Positions 15,121 through 23,350 of a stretch of 41,761 nucleotides of DNA are shown here, one piece after another. Origin of the DNA: Candidatus Uhrbacteria bacterium. GTDB taxonomy: Bacteria > Patescibacteriota > Patescibacteriia > UBA9934. The stretch spans positions 1-41,761 of the forward strand of contig CALRHV010000008.1 of NCBI GenBank assembly GCA_943359525.1. Reading direction: 5' to 3'. Numbering within the stretch: position 1 is the stretch's first letter; every line of letters starts with the position of its first letter. The notes below the pieces were generated by a model. It made no database searches. It had not been told where the DNA came from and saw nothing but the letters and a program-made list of their open reading frames with translations. The position numbers and the translations under genes were made by a program.

Positions 15121-15152
15121 GCGGGCCGGAAGACGAAAGTCTCCCGGTCCGC
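15121..15152 (+). terminator. GC-rich terminator of the coiled-coil gene
   Basis: GCGGGCCGG-a-AGAC / GTCT-c-CCGGTCCGC closes on a GAAA loop, followed by AGTTTGTTTT. Confidence 0.82.
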
Positions 15153-15207
15153 AGTTTGTTTTAAAGACTTGGTGTGTTCAATGCAGCGTGAGATACTGAA
15201 TTGAGAT

Positions 15208-15897
15208 ATGTCCAAAGTCGCTGTTGCCCAAGGGAACGATTCTGCGCATGCGATCCGCGAGGCGATCGACAATCTTGGTAGTCCATTCATCAATCTCGCA
15301 AAGTTTGCGCGATCGGTGTGTATTGTTTCAACAGGATCGGACGAATCAACCCAAGCCGTCATCGATGCGATCGACTTTCACAGCCGCGCGCCGATTCATG
15401 TTCTGAATGCCGATGATGAAAACGATGTCATCGAAGCATTGATTCCTCAGGGGGAGGTGCGAGCCCCCATCCGCCGTCCACGCTCCATTATCGACGCCGA
15501 TGTCGTCATCACCATCGCGCCGATGCTCGCGGATCGTAACCGGCGAACTGCGTTATCGATCGAACAGTTTCTTTTTGCCACGTGGTATGTACCAGAACGT
15601 CGCACCACACATGGATTCGTTCGGAGCCATGAACCATGGCTGGAGGGGGATTTGCGCGATTGTGTTCTCGCTGATCTGTACGCTCAACGACCTATCGACC
15701 TCGCGATCATCGATGGAACAGCTACGACCGGCATCGCCCTTGCGAGTTTTGATCCCGTTGCCATCGACGCCGTAGCGATGCATATGAACGGAATCGACCC
15801 AGAATCCGTTGGCTATCTTTCCGTATTATCGCAACAAGGACTGGGTGTTTGTACGCTTTCCAAGATTGATATTCCACTTGGGCTCATTTCACGGTAA
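15208..15897 (+). CDS. DUF362-family protein
   Basis: A 229-residue protein matching the DUF362 pattern: an early VSTGSDESTQ strand-loop region, central DADVVITIAPM, and the C-terminal signature LAIIDGTATTGIALASFDPVAIDAV with GIDPESVGYL...GLGV. Many DUF362 proteins carry ferredoxin-like iron-sulfur domains. This one is short and has no Cys cluster, so it is the core domain only. Its biochemical role is unknown. A weak TACTGA box sits eight bases before the ATG. Confidence 0.75.
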   Translation: MSKVAVAQGNDSAHAIREAIDNLGSPFINLAKFARSVCIVSTGSDESTQAVIDAIDFHSRAPIHVLNADDENDVIEALIPQGEVRAPIRRPRSIIDADVVITIAPMLADRNRRTALSIEQFLFATWYVPERRTTHGFVRSHEPWLEGDLRDCVLADLYAQRPIDLAIIDGTATTGIALASFDPVAIDAVAMHMNGIDPESVGYLSVLSQQGLGVCTLSKIDIPLGLISR

Positions 15898-15919
15898 GAT
15901 AATTGTATTAGACTGATAT

Positions 15920-15956
15920 CCTGCGAGAGATCCTTCGGCATTCGCCTCAGGATGAC
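15920..15956 (+). repeat. Solo arm of the GGATGACTGA repeat family
   Basis: A single right-hand arm, CCTGCGAGAGATCCTTC... ending CTCAGGATGAC, belongs to the same family that bounds the two GIY-YIG elements. No left arm is found nearby. The ATG inside its end creates the spurious upstream start of the next ORF. Confidence 0.75.
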
Positions 15957-15993
15957 TGAATCAATTTTCACCCCTTACATTTTATTTCCACGT

Positions 15994-16482
15994 ATGCCCA
16001 CCTGTATTTTTCCTGGTCGGTTTCAGCCGTTTCACGAAGGTCATCTGCTCGTGGTGCAGGGCATGATGAAAATTCACGGCAATGCCACTATCGCGATTTG
16101 CGACGGTAAATCGGAGCACGGTTCGGACACGCCGTTTACCGTGGCGCAACGTCACGAAATGATCAGCGCCGCTTTACTCTCGGCCGACATCACCGAGGCA
16201 GCAATCGTCGACGTTACCGATAAACCAACGGATGAGCAGTGGGTGGACGCAGTACTCGATGCTGCAGGCCGACCGACTGAACCGTTGGTGTGGAGTGGAC
16301 GTGACGAGATTCGCGCGATGTTCGAGATGAAATCGATTGCGACGAAAAAGATTGTTCCCGTTCCCGGCATCGACGGCGCCGCGATTCGTACAGCAATCGT
16401 AAACGGCAAGATCGATGAATGGCGAAAAAAGATTCCTGCTGGTGCACTGGATGTGGTAATGGAAATTGTGAACAAACGGTAA
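15994..16482 (+). CDS. NadM-like nucleotidyltransferase
   Basis: A 162-residue protein of the HxGH nucleotidyltransferase superfamily. The N-terminal GRFQPFHEGHL contains the catalytic HEGH motif in the context typical of nicotinamide-nucleotide adenylyltransferases (NadM and the NadR N-domain). The C-terminal region has GIDGAAIRTAI where the family has its ISxTxIR motif, so the usual serine is altered. The probable reaction is NMN + ATP to NAD + PPi. ATG 15994 is chosen because the upstream extension lies in a repeat arm. A terminator follows. Confidence 0.75.
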   Translation: MPTCIFPGRFQPFHEGHLLVVQGMMKIHGNATIAICDGKSEHGSDTPFTVAQRHEMISAALLSADITEAAIVDVTDKPTDEQWVDAVLDAAGRPTEPLVWSGRDEIRAMFEMKSIATKKIVPVPGIDGAAIRTAIVNGKIDEWRKKIPAGALDVVMEIVNKR

Positions 16483-16488
16483 ACGTGT

Positions 16489-16522
16489 AACGGCCCGGGT
16501 CTCTCTCGAGATCCGGGCCGTT
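16489..16522. terminator. Bidirectional GC-rich terminator
   Basis: A perfect 10-bp arm pair AACGGCCCGG / CCGGGCCGTT with a 14-base loop lies between two converging genes. A T-run is short on the plus strand. Confidence 0.75.
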
Positions 16523-16537
16523 TCCGTCGTGGTGTGG

Positions 16538-17026
16538 TCAACTTCCAAGCGCACACTTCACGATGTCATCGAAGACGCTCTGGGCCTGCCGCAGATCCTT
16601 CGGGTCGTTGGTGATGGTGGGAGCGATCATGAGCGTTTCTTTTCCGATCGCTGCCGCGCCAACGGCATCGATGAGACCGTCCCCGTTGCCTTCGGCCATG
16701 CTGAACGCCACTGTGCCGCTGCCCTTCAGGTCGATGAGCAGCATTGCCATGATGCCGAGCGGAGTGCTGTTGTCCACAGCCGATCCGACGCGGATTTCTG
16801 CGTGGTTTCCGCACTTGGGGACAGCCCACTGCCATTCGTCCGTGAGGACGTCGCCTACCATCATTCGCTGGTAGACACCGACGCTTTTGGCTTTCTGCAC
16901 GAGCGACCGCATGTCGGTTGGCGTGGCGCCGGATGCGGAACGGCTGTACATGGCGGCGCTGAGGATGATGAGCAGGCCGATGACGGCCAGAGCGAGAGTG
17001 ACGTTTTCCTGTCTGCGTGTAGCCAT
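16538..17026 (-). CDS. GC-rich orphan membrane-anchored protein
   Basis: A 162-residue protein with one N-terminal transmembrane or signal segment (about residues 9-30) and an extracytoplasmic remainder with two Cys. I recognise no family. CGGAG lies seven bases before the ATG. A promoter TTGAGT-17-TAATAT sits at 17045-17073. Codon use is GC-rich compared with the slipin gene beside it. It is a single-gene unit of the GC-rich orphan group. Confidence 0.7.
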   Translation of the reverse strand: MATRRQENVTLALAVIGLLIILSAAMYSRSASGATPTDMRSLVQKAKSVGVYQRMMVGDVLTDEWQWAVPKCGNHAEIRVGSAVDNSTPLGIMAMLLIDLKGSGTVAFSMAEGNGDGLIDAVGAAAIGKETLMIAPTITNDPKDLRQAQSVFDDIVKCALGS

Positions 17027-17044
17027 TGAAAATCTCCGCGGCTA

Positions 17045-17073
17045 ATATTAGCAGATTTTGTTGGAAAACTCAA
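17045..17073 (-). promoter_or_regulatory. Promoter of the 17026 gene
   Basis: On the minus strand TTGAGT, 17 bases, TAATAT. The -35 overlaps the end of the slipin terminator. Confidence 0.65.
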
Positions 17074-17098
17074 GACCGAGCCTTGTGGGATCGGTCTT
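17072..17098 (-). terminator. Terminator of the slipin gene
   Basis: AAGACCGA and TCGGTCTT pair around an 11-base loop. On the minus strand it is followed by GAGTTTT. Confidence 0.7.
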
Positions 17099-17109
17099 TT
17101 CAAGTTCCA

Positions 17110-17847
17110 TCACTTTTTAAATCCCTCGATCGCCTTGAGAACTTCGAGTGGTACTGCGAACACCACGGTGTTTGATGCGTCGGAAGAAATATCGTTGATC
17201 GAGTTTAGCGTTCGGAGATGCAGGGCGCCTGGAGCTGCGGAAAGCGTGGCTGCGGCGCGCGCCAGGTTTTCTGCGGCGGCAACTTCACCTTCTGAGTTAA
17301 TGATCACGGCGCGGCGCTCGCGTTCAGCTTCGGCTTGCTTTGCGATAGTGCGCACCATGTCTGGTGGCAAGTTGATGTCCTTCAGCTCAACGGCCGTGAC
17401 TTCTACGCCCCATCCGCCAGTTGCCGCTTCAACAAGCTGTTCGATACGGCTGGAGATTTGCTGACGCTGAGAAAGAAGCTCATCCAGCGTGACTTCGCCA
17501 ACCACGTTGCGCATTGTTGTCTGCGCAAGCTGCAATACTGCCCAATGGACGTGTTCGACTTCGATCACCGATTTCTGTGCGTCGACGATTTTGTAGTAGA
17601 TGACGGCAGTAATTTTTGCGGAAACGTTGTCCTTGGTGATCGCGTCTTGTGGGGGAACTTCAACAGCCTTTAATCGAAGGTCAACTTTCGTCATGGATTG
17701 AAAAACAGGGAATACGATGCGCCATCCTGGATTGATCATGTTTGAGTATCGTCCCATTGTGAACTTTACACCGCGTTCGTATTGATTCACCTGACGAAGC
17801 GAAATAAGAACGACGAGCACAAGAAGAACGATGAAAAAATAGGACAT
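17110..17847 (-). CDS. Slipin (SPFH/band 7 family protein)
   Basis: A 245-residue stomatin-like protein. One N-terminal membrane helix (about residues 2-18) is followed directly by an SPFH domain (about 22-190) with RGVKFTMGRY, NPGWRIVFPV, DAITKDNVSAKITAVIYYKI and VELKDINLPPDMVRTIAKQAEAERERRA, all typical of slipins. These proteins oligomerise at the membrane and organise microdomains or proteases. There is no adjacent NfeD partner, which many slipins have. A TACTCT-type -10 lies close to the ATG. gpsA lies upstream on the same strand. Confidence 0.9.
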   Translation of the reverse strand: MSYFFIVLLVLVVLISLRQVNQYERGVKFTMGRYSNMINPGWRIVFPVFQSMTKVDLRLKAVEVPPQDAITKDNVSAKITAVIYYKIVDAQKSVIEVEHVHWAVLQLAQTTMRNVVGEVTLDELLSQRQQISSRIEQLVEAATGGWGVEVTAVELKDINLPPDMVRTIAKQAEAERERRAVIINSEGEVAAAENLARAAATLSAAPGALHLRTLNSINDISSDASNTVVFAVPLEVLKAIEGFKK

Positions 17848-17874
17848 AGAAAGAGTAAAGAGTATGCAATATGT

Positions 17875-18789
17875 TTATGCCGATTTTGGGCAAAGCGCAA
17901 GGAGTGCGCCGAGTATGGCGTGTTGCGCGGGTTTCTTTTCAACAACGATTTGATACACCGCCTGAAGGAATGGGAGCTCGGCAAGCACGATTCCTGGGAT
18001 ATTGACGACGCAGGGAATGGTATTGAGTGCCTCGCTTCCTCGAATAGGCTTGAGGCCTTGAGCGAACCGAATGCCGGTGGTGTAATTTGTGGAATTCGTG
18101 CTTTGCGCGGTTGCAACAAGATCGCCTAACCCGGCGGGGCCAAGCGCAGTTTCCGGTTTGCCTCCAACAACGCTAACCACGTGCATCATTTCTCGTGTTG
18201 CCTGAGAAACGAGTGCGCCATGAATATTGCTTCCCATCTTGAGACCGTCGCAGATTCCCAGGCCAAGTGCGTAGATGTTTTTGAGCGCGGCAGCAAGAAC
18301 GGCTCCGGCGAGATCGTCGGTTTGACATACGACGAGTGGGGTATGGTCGAAGAGCTTTGCGACCGTCGCTCGAGCCTCGGCGGACGAGCTCGCGGCAATT
18401 CCGATCGCGGCAAGATTGGCGCTAATTTCCTCAGCAATCATGGGGCCGCCAAGAAAAACGAACGGATTGTGGTTGGGAAGGTTCTGCGGAAAGAGCGTAT
18501 CGACGCGGTGGCACGTTTCTTTTTCAAATCCTTTTGACGGACTCACGACGATCGTTTTCGGGTTGAGGAATGGATGCACGCTTTGCAGTGCGGATCGTGT
18601 CGTCCATGTTGGCACGCAGACGAAGAGGATGTCGCACGTTGGGATGATTGTTTGTAATGTGTGTTGTTCTGGAAGAATATCGCTATTTTTATCCCAACAC
18701 GTCACCGTGACATCCGTTTGTGGGACGAGCAGGTGATGCATGGCTTTCCCGAATTCTCCGTATCCAAGGATCGCGACCTGTGTGATCAT
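17875..18789 (-). CDS. gpsA: NAD(P)-dependent glycerol-3-phosphate dehydrogenase
   Basis: A 304-residue enzyme reducing dihydroxyacetone phosphate to sn-glycerol-3-phosphate for phospholipid synthesis. The Rossmann motif GYGEFG is at residues 9-14, with PSKGFE, FLGGPMIAEE (a variant of the GPSFA region), the catalytic Lys in AALKNIYALG and the C-terminal GPAGLGDLVATAQS motif. It is slightly shorter than the usual 330 residues. TATACT lies eight bases before the ATG, so the mRNA is probably leaderless. Confidence 0.92.
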   Translation of the reverse strand: MITQVAILGYGEFGKAMHHLLVPQTDVTVTCWDKNSDILPEQHTLQTIIPTCDILFVCVPTWTTRSALQSVHPFLNPKTIVVSPSKGFEKETCHRVDTLFPQNLPNHNPFVFLGGPMIAEEISANLAAIGIAASSSAEARATVAKLFDHTPLVVCQTDDLAGAVLAAALKNIYALGLGICDGLKMGSNIHGALVSQATREMMHVVSVVGGKPETALGPAGLGDLVATAQSTNSTNYTTGIRFAQGLKPIRGSEALNTIPCVVNIPGIVLAELPFLQAVYQIVVEKKPAQHAILGALLALCPKSA

Positions 18790-18797
18790 ACGACATC

Positions 18798-18803
18798 AGT
18801 ATA
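18798..18803 (-). promoter_or_regulatory. -10 box of gpsA
   Basis: TATACT on the minus strand, eight bases before the gpsA ATG. Another TATACT at 18859-18864 on the plus strand may serve the divergent htrA gene. Confidence 0.6.
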
Positions 18804-18901
18804 CCGGAATTATGAAACATCGATGAAGCGGTGACTGGAATCGATTTCGTGGTCGATTTATACTGGAGCGAGTTCGAGATGAGTATTTTCTTTTTTGACG
18901 T

Positions 18902-20143
18902 ATGGACAAACAGATGCTTAGGCAATATCTTCCGTCGTTCCTTGCTGGGTTCATTGGTGCGGTACTTTTTCAGATTGTGCTTGTAGTGATTGGTCTCGGC
19001 GTGCTCCTCGCTTCTCCATTGAAAGATTCGATTCGTGATCGATTGCGTTCTGTGATCAATCAAGCAGTCACGGAAAAGAACCTCACCGATTCAGCGGGGA
19101 ACCATTCAGACGTGATCGACGTGGTGAGTGCGGTCGATCCTGCTGTTGTCTCGATTGTTATTACGAAAGATGTGCCGAAGATGGAAGAGATTTTGAACCA
19201 GGACGGACAACATAATCCATTCGGTATTTTTGGCTGGAGCACGCCGCAGTATCAACAGAATGGAACAGAAGAGAAGGAAATCGGCGGAGGAAGCGGATTC
19301 ATTGTGTCTGACGACGGGTACATTGTTACTAACGCGCACGTCGTCAGCGATAAAGATGCGAAGTACACGGTATTGCTCAACGATGAAAGCAAACATGATG
19401 CGACGGTGGTTGCCGCAGATAGCACGCTTGATGTTGCGGTGTTAAAGATTGATGCTTCCGATCTGCCGTATCTCGAGTTTGGCGATTCTGACACAGTAAA
19501 AGTTGGTCAGTCGGTTGTGGCGATTGGGAATGCGCTTGGTCAATTCCGCAATACGGTTTCGGTTGGCGTTATCTCTGGATTAGCGCGATCGATTATCGCG
19601 GGAAATAGTGGAGGATCTGAATTGCTTTCCGATGTGTTACAAACCGACGCAGCAATTAATCCAGGAAATTCCGGTGGGCCACTGCTCGATCTCTCCGGGC
19701 ACGTTATTGGTGTGAACGTTGCGACGAGTAGCGGGGGAGAGAATATTTCCTTCTCGCTTCCAAGCAACATGGTGAAATCTACCGTGGATTCCATTCGTCA
19801 ACATGGGCGCATTGTTCAGCCGTATCTTGGCGTCCGGTATGTGGTGATTGATGAAGATTACGCCAAGGCGAACGATCTTCCAGTTACTGATGGTGCGCTG
19901 GTGATTCGTGGTGACGACGGGAAAACGCTTGCGGTGGTTCCTGGTTCGCCGGCGGATAAAGCGGGAATTGAGGAGAATGACATCATTATCGACGTTGATG
20001 GCGTAAAACTCGACAGCACACACCAACTCGCAACAGAGCTCCGTCGAAAAACAGTGGGCGACACGGTGACGTTAAAGATTTTGCACGACGGGGAAGAGCG
20101 TACGGTTAGCGCAATCCTTGAGGAGCGGCCAGTAGCGGACTAG
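18902..20143 (+). CDS. HtrA/DegP-like membrane-anchored serine protease
   Basis: A 413-residue envelope protease. An N-terminal transmembrane helix (about 14-38) anchors a trypsin-like domain with catalytic His146 (TNAHVV), Asp177 (TLDVAVLKI) and Ser257 (GNSGGP). One PDZ domain follows (about 310-400) with GSPADKAGIEENDIIIDVDG. This is the DegS/HtrA layout with a single PDZ. It should degrade or sense misfolded exported proteins, complementing the PpiC-type foldase. Confidence 0.95.
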   Translation: MDKQMLRQYLPSFLAGFIGAVLFQIVLVVIGLGVLLASPLKDSIRDRLRSVINQAVTEKNLTDSAGNHSDVIDVVSAVDPAVVSIVITKDVPKMEEILNQDGQHNPFGIFGWSTPQYQQNGTEEKEIGGGSGFIVSDDGYIVTNAHVVSDKDAKYTVLLNDESKHDATVVAADSTLDVAVLKIDASDLPYLEFGDSDTVKVGQSVVAIGNALGQFRNTVSVGVISGLARSIIAGNSGGSELLSDVLQTDAAINPGNSGGPLLDLSGHVIGVNVATSSGGENISFSLPSNMVKSTVDSIRQHGRIVQPYLGVRYVVIDEDYAKANDLPVTDGALVIRGDDGKTLAVVPGSPADKAGIEENDIIIDVDGVKLDSTHQLATELRRKTVGDTVTLKILHDGEERTVSAILEERPVAD

Positions 20144-20176
20144 CGGTTTCGGGGGAACGGCGTATGCTGATTGTAT

Positions 20177-21067
20177 ATGAAACATCCCTTCTCCTTTGCG
20201 TTAGTGGCGATTCTTGCAGTGCTTGGCGTAGTTTTGGTGCTTTTGTTCGTTTTCCGGGCGTTTAATGGGGCAATCATTCCTCCGGATTGGAGGGACACTA
20301 ACGATACGACCACTGTGGAAGATACTGTGAACAATGCGGACGACGTGCCCGACGCCACACAAAGCGTAACGTCCACGTCGGGGAATATGACCGTTACCAG
20401 TCCGACGGCAAATGAAATAATCGGGTTGCCTCTGGTGATCAAGGGAAGTGCTCGTGTATTTGAAAGCACATTCAATTATCGGTTGCTTGATACAGATGGC
20501 ACGTTGCTTACAGAAGGTGCCGCAATGACCAACGCACCTGATGTGGGGGAGTTTGGAAACTTTACTGTCACGACAAGCTATGACACGCCAACGGGCACTG
20601 TTGGAACGCTCGAGGTTTTTGACTACAGCGCAAAGGACGGCGCAGTGATTGATCTTGTGACATTCCCAGTAAAGTTTCCGTCGATTGAAACGATGGTGGT
20701 GAAGACGTATTGGACGAATCTTGAAACGAGCGGATTGTGCAGTGCGGTGACGGCTACAGAACGTCGTGTCGCGAAGTCTGCTGCCGTAGGCTACACGGCG
20801 CTCACAGAGTTGTTCGCTGGTCCAAACACGCCAGAAGCCATGGCACAGCTCTCCACAAGCATTCCATCGTTCGTCGCTATCAAAAGTCTCACTATCAATG
20901 ACGGCGTCGCAAGAGTTGAGTTTACGAAGTCCCTTGAAACCGGCGGTTCGTGTCGTGTTACCTCGATCCGCGCACAGATCGAATCCACGTTAAAACAATT
21001 CTCGACCGTGACATCGGTGATTCTCAGCACAGAGGGTCGCTCTCCGGCAGAGTCGCTGCAGCCGTAA
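20177..21067 (+). CDS. Gmad2 plus GerMN domain envelope protein
   Basis: A 296-residue exported protein: an N-terminal membrane helix (about residues 6-28), a Thr/Asp-rich linker, a Gmad2 immunoglobulin-like domain (about 70-165, with TSPTANEIIGLPLVIKGSAR and VFDYSAKDG) and a GerMN domain (about 175-285, with FAGPNTPEAM and INDGVARVEFTKSL). This pairing is known from spore-germination and lipoprotein LpqB-related proteins and from non-sporulating bacteria, where its role is unclear. ATG 20177 is chosen over TTG 20171. TATGCT lies eight bases upstream. It follows htrA by 33 bases but has its own -10. Confidence 0.82.
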   Translation: MKHPFSFALVAILAVLGVVLVLLFVFRAFNGAIIPPDWRDTNDTTTVEDTVNNADDVPDATQSVTSTSGNMTVTSPTANEIIGLPLVIKGSARVFESTFNYRLLDTDGTLLTEGAAMTNAPDVGEFGNFTVTTSYDTPTGTVGTLEVFDYSAKDGAVIDLVTFPVKFPSIETMVVKTYWTNLETSGLCSAVTATERRVAKSAAVGYTALTELFAGPNTPEAMAQLSTSIPSFVAIKSLTINDGVARVEFTKSLETGGSCRVTSIRAQIESTLKQFSTVTSVILSTEGRSPAESLQP

Positions 21068-21075
21068 TCGTGAAA

Positions 21076-21234
21076 CGAGCGAGTCAACGGGTGGCGCCAA
21101 GGGAGGCCCCCGCCCCCTCCGGGGACAAGTACGGAGCGCAACGAACGCCGCAAAAATGTGATGATCTTGGAAAAGGTGGGGCGTGAGCTGAGCACCGTAA
21201 CGGGGTCCGCGGCGACAGGACCCGTTGATGAGCG
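21076..21234 (-). repeat. GC-rich dispersed element, copy 2
   Basis: The inverted relative of 10084-10220. End motifs TCAACGGGTGGC and GACCCGTTGATGAG match the other copy, and the centre is longer. It fills the gap between the GerMN gene and the HU terminator. No gene is seen. Confidence 0.78.
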
Positions 21235-21259
21235 AGAGGAACGATGGTCCGTTGAAACA

Positions 21260-21289
21260 AAAAACTCCCCGATTACTCGGGGAGTTTTT
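21260..21289. terminator. Bidirectional terminator after HU
   Basis: A 13-bp stem AAAAACTCCCCGA/TCGGGGAGTTTTT with a 4-base loop and A/T runs on both strands. Confidence 0.9.
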
Positions 21290-21300
21290 CAATGAACAGT

Positions 21301-21588
21301 TTAGAGAAGTGCTTCCTTAGCAGCCTTGCTCACGCCGAACTTGAGGACGGTGCGTGCTGGGATCTTGATCGTTGCGCCTGTTGCTGGGTTTCGGCCCATG
21401 CGTGCGGCACGCTGCTTCTTTACCATCTTTCCGAGGCCTGGGAATGCAACTTCACCAGCGCGTTTGATTTCGCCGTAGATCATTGCAACGAATCCGTCGT
21501 ACATTTCTCCAGCTTGTTTCTTGGACACTCCCCAACGTTCTGAAAGGTCTGCCATGATCTGGGACTTGGTGAGACGCTTTGCTGCCAT
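21301..21588 (-). CDS. HU-family DNA-binding protein
   Basis: A 95-residue HU/IHF-fold nucleoid protein. The family signatures are the N-terminal helices with LTKSQIMADLSERWGVSKKQA, VAFPGLGKMVKKQRAARMGRNPATGATIKIPA (the DNA-binding arm with the conserved GRNP and Pro), and the terminal FGVSKAAKEAL. The start is set at the ATG giving MAAKRL; the seven residues upstream in the ORF are unlikely to be coding. It packages DNA and can aid site-specific recombination. Confidence 0.95.
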   Translation of the reverse strand: MAAKRLTKSQIMADLSERWGVSKKQAGEMYDGFVAMIYGEIKRAGEVAFPGLGKMVKKQRAARMGRNPATGATIKIPARTVLKFGVSKAAKEALL

Positions 21589-21733
21589 ATATCTTGCGGA
21601 CCCTCTCATCTGAAATGAGCGAGTTCGAATTAGAAATAATGAATTACGTGGGAAAGCTTAGCAATCTTTCACATCTCACGAAAGAAGGTTATTCACAGGG
21701 GGATGTGTGTTGCGCGATTGCTCGCTTTGAACT

Positions 21734-22966
21734 ATGAAGGAGATAACAAATCGCTGTATGTCCTTTTTGATCTTTTGGAAACGCGAAAAACGGAGGGTTA
21801 CATTGCTTGTCGTTGCCATAAGTTGTACAGCAATGGTGACGACTTTTTTGTGGTTTCGTGCAGCTCCGCTTTCGGTTTCTGCTGTCACACCACGCGTGAA
21901 TAGTGCTGTAGACGCTGTGCTTTCAGCGCGGAAGGCGACGGTGCTTGATTTAGACGACGTGCCATTTGGTAATGATCAAACCATCAACGTTCTCGTGCTC
22001 GGACTCGATTCAAGGAAAGAAGGAATCGAGCAACATTGCGACGCGATCCACATGGTGTCTGTCAACACAAAAGAATGGACGGTACTCATGACAAGTGTGC
22101 CTCGTGGAACCTATGCGTACATTCCACCGGGGACGTATGCCGACAACGAATACTATTTGGCGAATGCGTGTGCCTTTGCCGGTTTGGACTACGGCGTGGA
22201 GCAGATTGAACGCATTGTTGGCGTGAAAGCGGACTACGTGGTGACTGCAGGATTTTCTCAGCTGCTTGGTATCTTGCGTACATTGGAATTGCCAACCACC
22301 GAAAGTTTGCAATGGTTGCGTAATCGCCAGAGTTATAGAATTGGCGACCCACAGCGGAGTCAAAATCAAGCGGTTTTTCTGAAAGACGTCGCAATGAAGT
22401 TGCTCAATGGCAACGGCATTCCAAATATTCTGTTCCATCTTTTGTACTCGTTCGTTGATACCGACATGGACGAAAGCACTGCGCGTGCGCTGTACGACGG
22501 ATTGCTTCTTCACGGTATTGTGAGCCGTCCCGACGATATCGTGCTCGCAATGAAACCGCATTACGATGTGCAGGACATCCATTTCGATCCAGCCCAGGCG
22601 AGCAAGCAAGTTGACGATCTTCTCGCGAAGCTTGAAGGGCGATTGTCAAAATTCGACCTTGCTGGTCGCACGATTGATGACGTGCAGCGTGATCTCGTCG
22701 TATATCTTGAATCGGTTCTGACAGAATCGGAAGGATCGATCATCGATGTCATCGATCAGCAGCTGTGGTTGCAGGTGGAGGAAGAGGGAACTCGAGAATC
22801 TTTGCAGTATCGATTCATCGAGGCTCGCACGAAGGAGCTACAAGCAAAGGGCCACGATGCGGCGGTGCAATTCATTGCCGACTATATTTTAGAAAAGCAA
22901 ACGTTGGGATCGCTGGTGTGGGAGGCAAAAGGACGGGCGCTGCTCGAGGCGATCTTGGCGAAGTGA
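21734..22966 (+). CDS. LytR-CpsA-Psr (LCP) family protein
   Basis: A 410-residue membrane-anchored LCP enzyme, expected to transfer glycopolymers from lipid carriers to peptidoglycan. A transmembrane helix (about residues 22-44) precedes the LCP domain, with INVLVLGLDSR, MVSVNTKEWTVLMTSVPRGTY and the Asn/Arg-containing ligand-binding segments. The C-terminal third (about 280-410) is helical and charged and not part of the usual domain. ATG 21734 is used; a downstream ATG at 21758 is possible. Its last codons overlap the promoter of the downstream RNA gene. Confidence 0.85.
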   Translation: MKEITNRCMSFLIFWKREKRRVTLLVVAISCTAMVTTFLWFRAAPLSVSAVTPRVNSAVDAVLSARKATVLDLDDVPFGNDQTINVLVLGLDSRKEGIEQHCDAIHMVSVNTKEWTVLMTSVPRGTYAYIPPGTYADNEYYLANACAFAGLDYGVEQIERIVGVKADYVVTAGFSQLLGILRTLELPTTESLQWLRNRQSYRIGDPQRSQNQAVFLKDVAMKLLNGNGIPNILFHLLYSFVDTDMDESTARALYDGLLLHGIVSRPDDIVLAMKPHYDVQDIHFDPAQASKQVDDLLAKLEGRLSKFDLAGRTIDDVQRDLVVYLESVLTESEGSIIDVIDQQLWLQVEEEGTRESLQYRFIEARTKELQAKGHDAAVQFIADYILEKQTLGSLVWEAKGRALLEAILAK

Positions 22967-22983
22967 TTGTGGTGTGATACGAT
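22955..22983 (+). promoter_or_regulatory. Promoter of the unassigned ncRNA
   Basis: TTGGCG (22955-22960), a 17-base spacer and TACGAT (22978-22983) overlap the end of the LCP gene and point to a start near 22990. Confidence 0.6.
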
Positions 22984-22989
22984 TCTTTC

Positions 22990-23316
22990 ACTGTTTTTGA
23001 TGGTGCGTGGGTTGTGAACCGCAATGGAGGGCTGTGTTTTGCGGGAGACACGGAAAAAATTGCGGTTCGCCGGCGTGCCGTACGATACGGCACTCGGGAA
23101 GTTTACCTGTCGGCGTTCGAAAGATCGCTCGCGAGAAAGTGCCCGTGGGGCCTGGGTGGTATCGCGCACCCCGGGGAAGCCGTCACCGCTCAGCCGAAAG
23201 GTTGCGCGTTCGGTCGTAAGACCGTTTATGACGGCTCCCCGTCTTCCGCCGATCTTACGATCGATCACAACACACGAACGGAGCAAGACAAAACGGTCTG
23301 CTCCGTTTTGCTTTTT
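22990..23316 (+). ncRNA. Candidate structured non-coding RNA, class unknown
   Basis: About 327 bases between a promoter and a terminator hold no credible protein gene but many strong stems. GAACCGCAAT (23016-23025) pairs with ATTGCGGTTC (23059-23068) and contains CTGTGT/ACACGG. GTGCCGTA/TACGGCAC (23075-23093) closes on 3 bases inside GCCG/CGGC. GGGTG/CACCC lies at 23154-23171. GGGG-aa-GCCGTCA (23173-23185) pairs with TGACGGC-t-CCCC (23229-23240) and encloses CGGTC/GACCG. I searched by eye for RNase P RNA, tmRNA, SRP and 6S hallmarks and did not find them. The RNA gene is inferred from structure plus flanking signals. Confidence 0.6.
23277..23316 (+). terminator. Rho-independent terminator of the ncRNA
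   Basis: AACGGAGCA (23277-23285) pairs with TGCTCCGTT (23299-23307), extended inward by GAC/GTC, then TTGCTTTTT. The minus strand lacks a T-run, which fixes the direction. Confidence 0.88.
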
Positions 23317-23350
23317 ACGGAGAAAAATACATATCATAATGAATCCCGCA

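Noticed and set aside
23153-23166. T-box riboswitch motif (TGGGTGGTATCGCG resembles AGGGTGGNACCGCG)
   Set aside because: The antiterminator second helix is missing, since the motif folds instead as a simple GGGTG/CACCC hairpin. The terminator is a separate stem 110 bases away, and no aminoacyl-tRNA synthetase or amino-acid gene follows.
22990-23316. RNase P RNA, tmRNA, SRP RNA or 6S RNA as identity of the structured RNA
   Set aside because: No GAGGAAAGTCC/ACAGAA pair (RNase P), no tRNA-like CCA end or tag ORF (tmRNA), no GGAAGGNAGCAGCC (SRP). A divergent form cannot be excluded without a covariance search.
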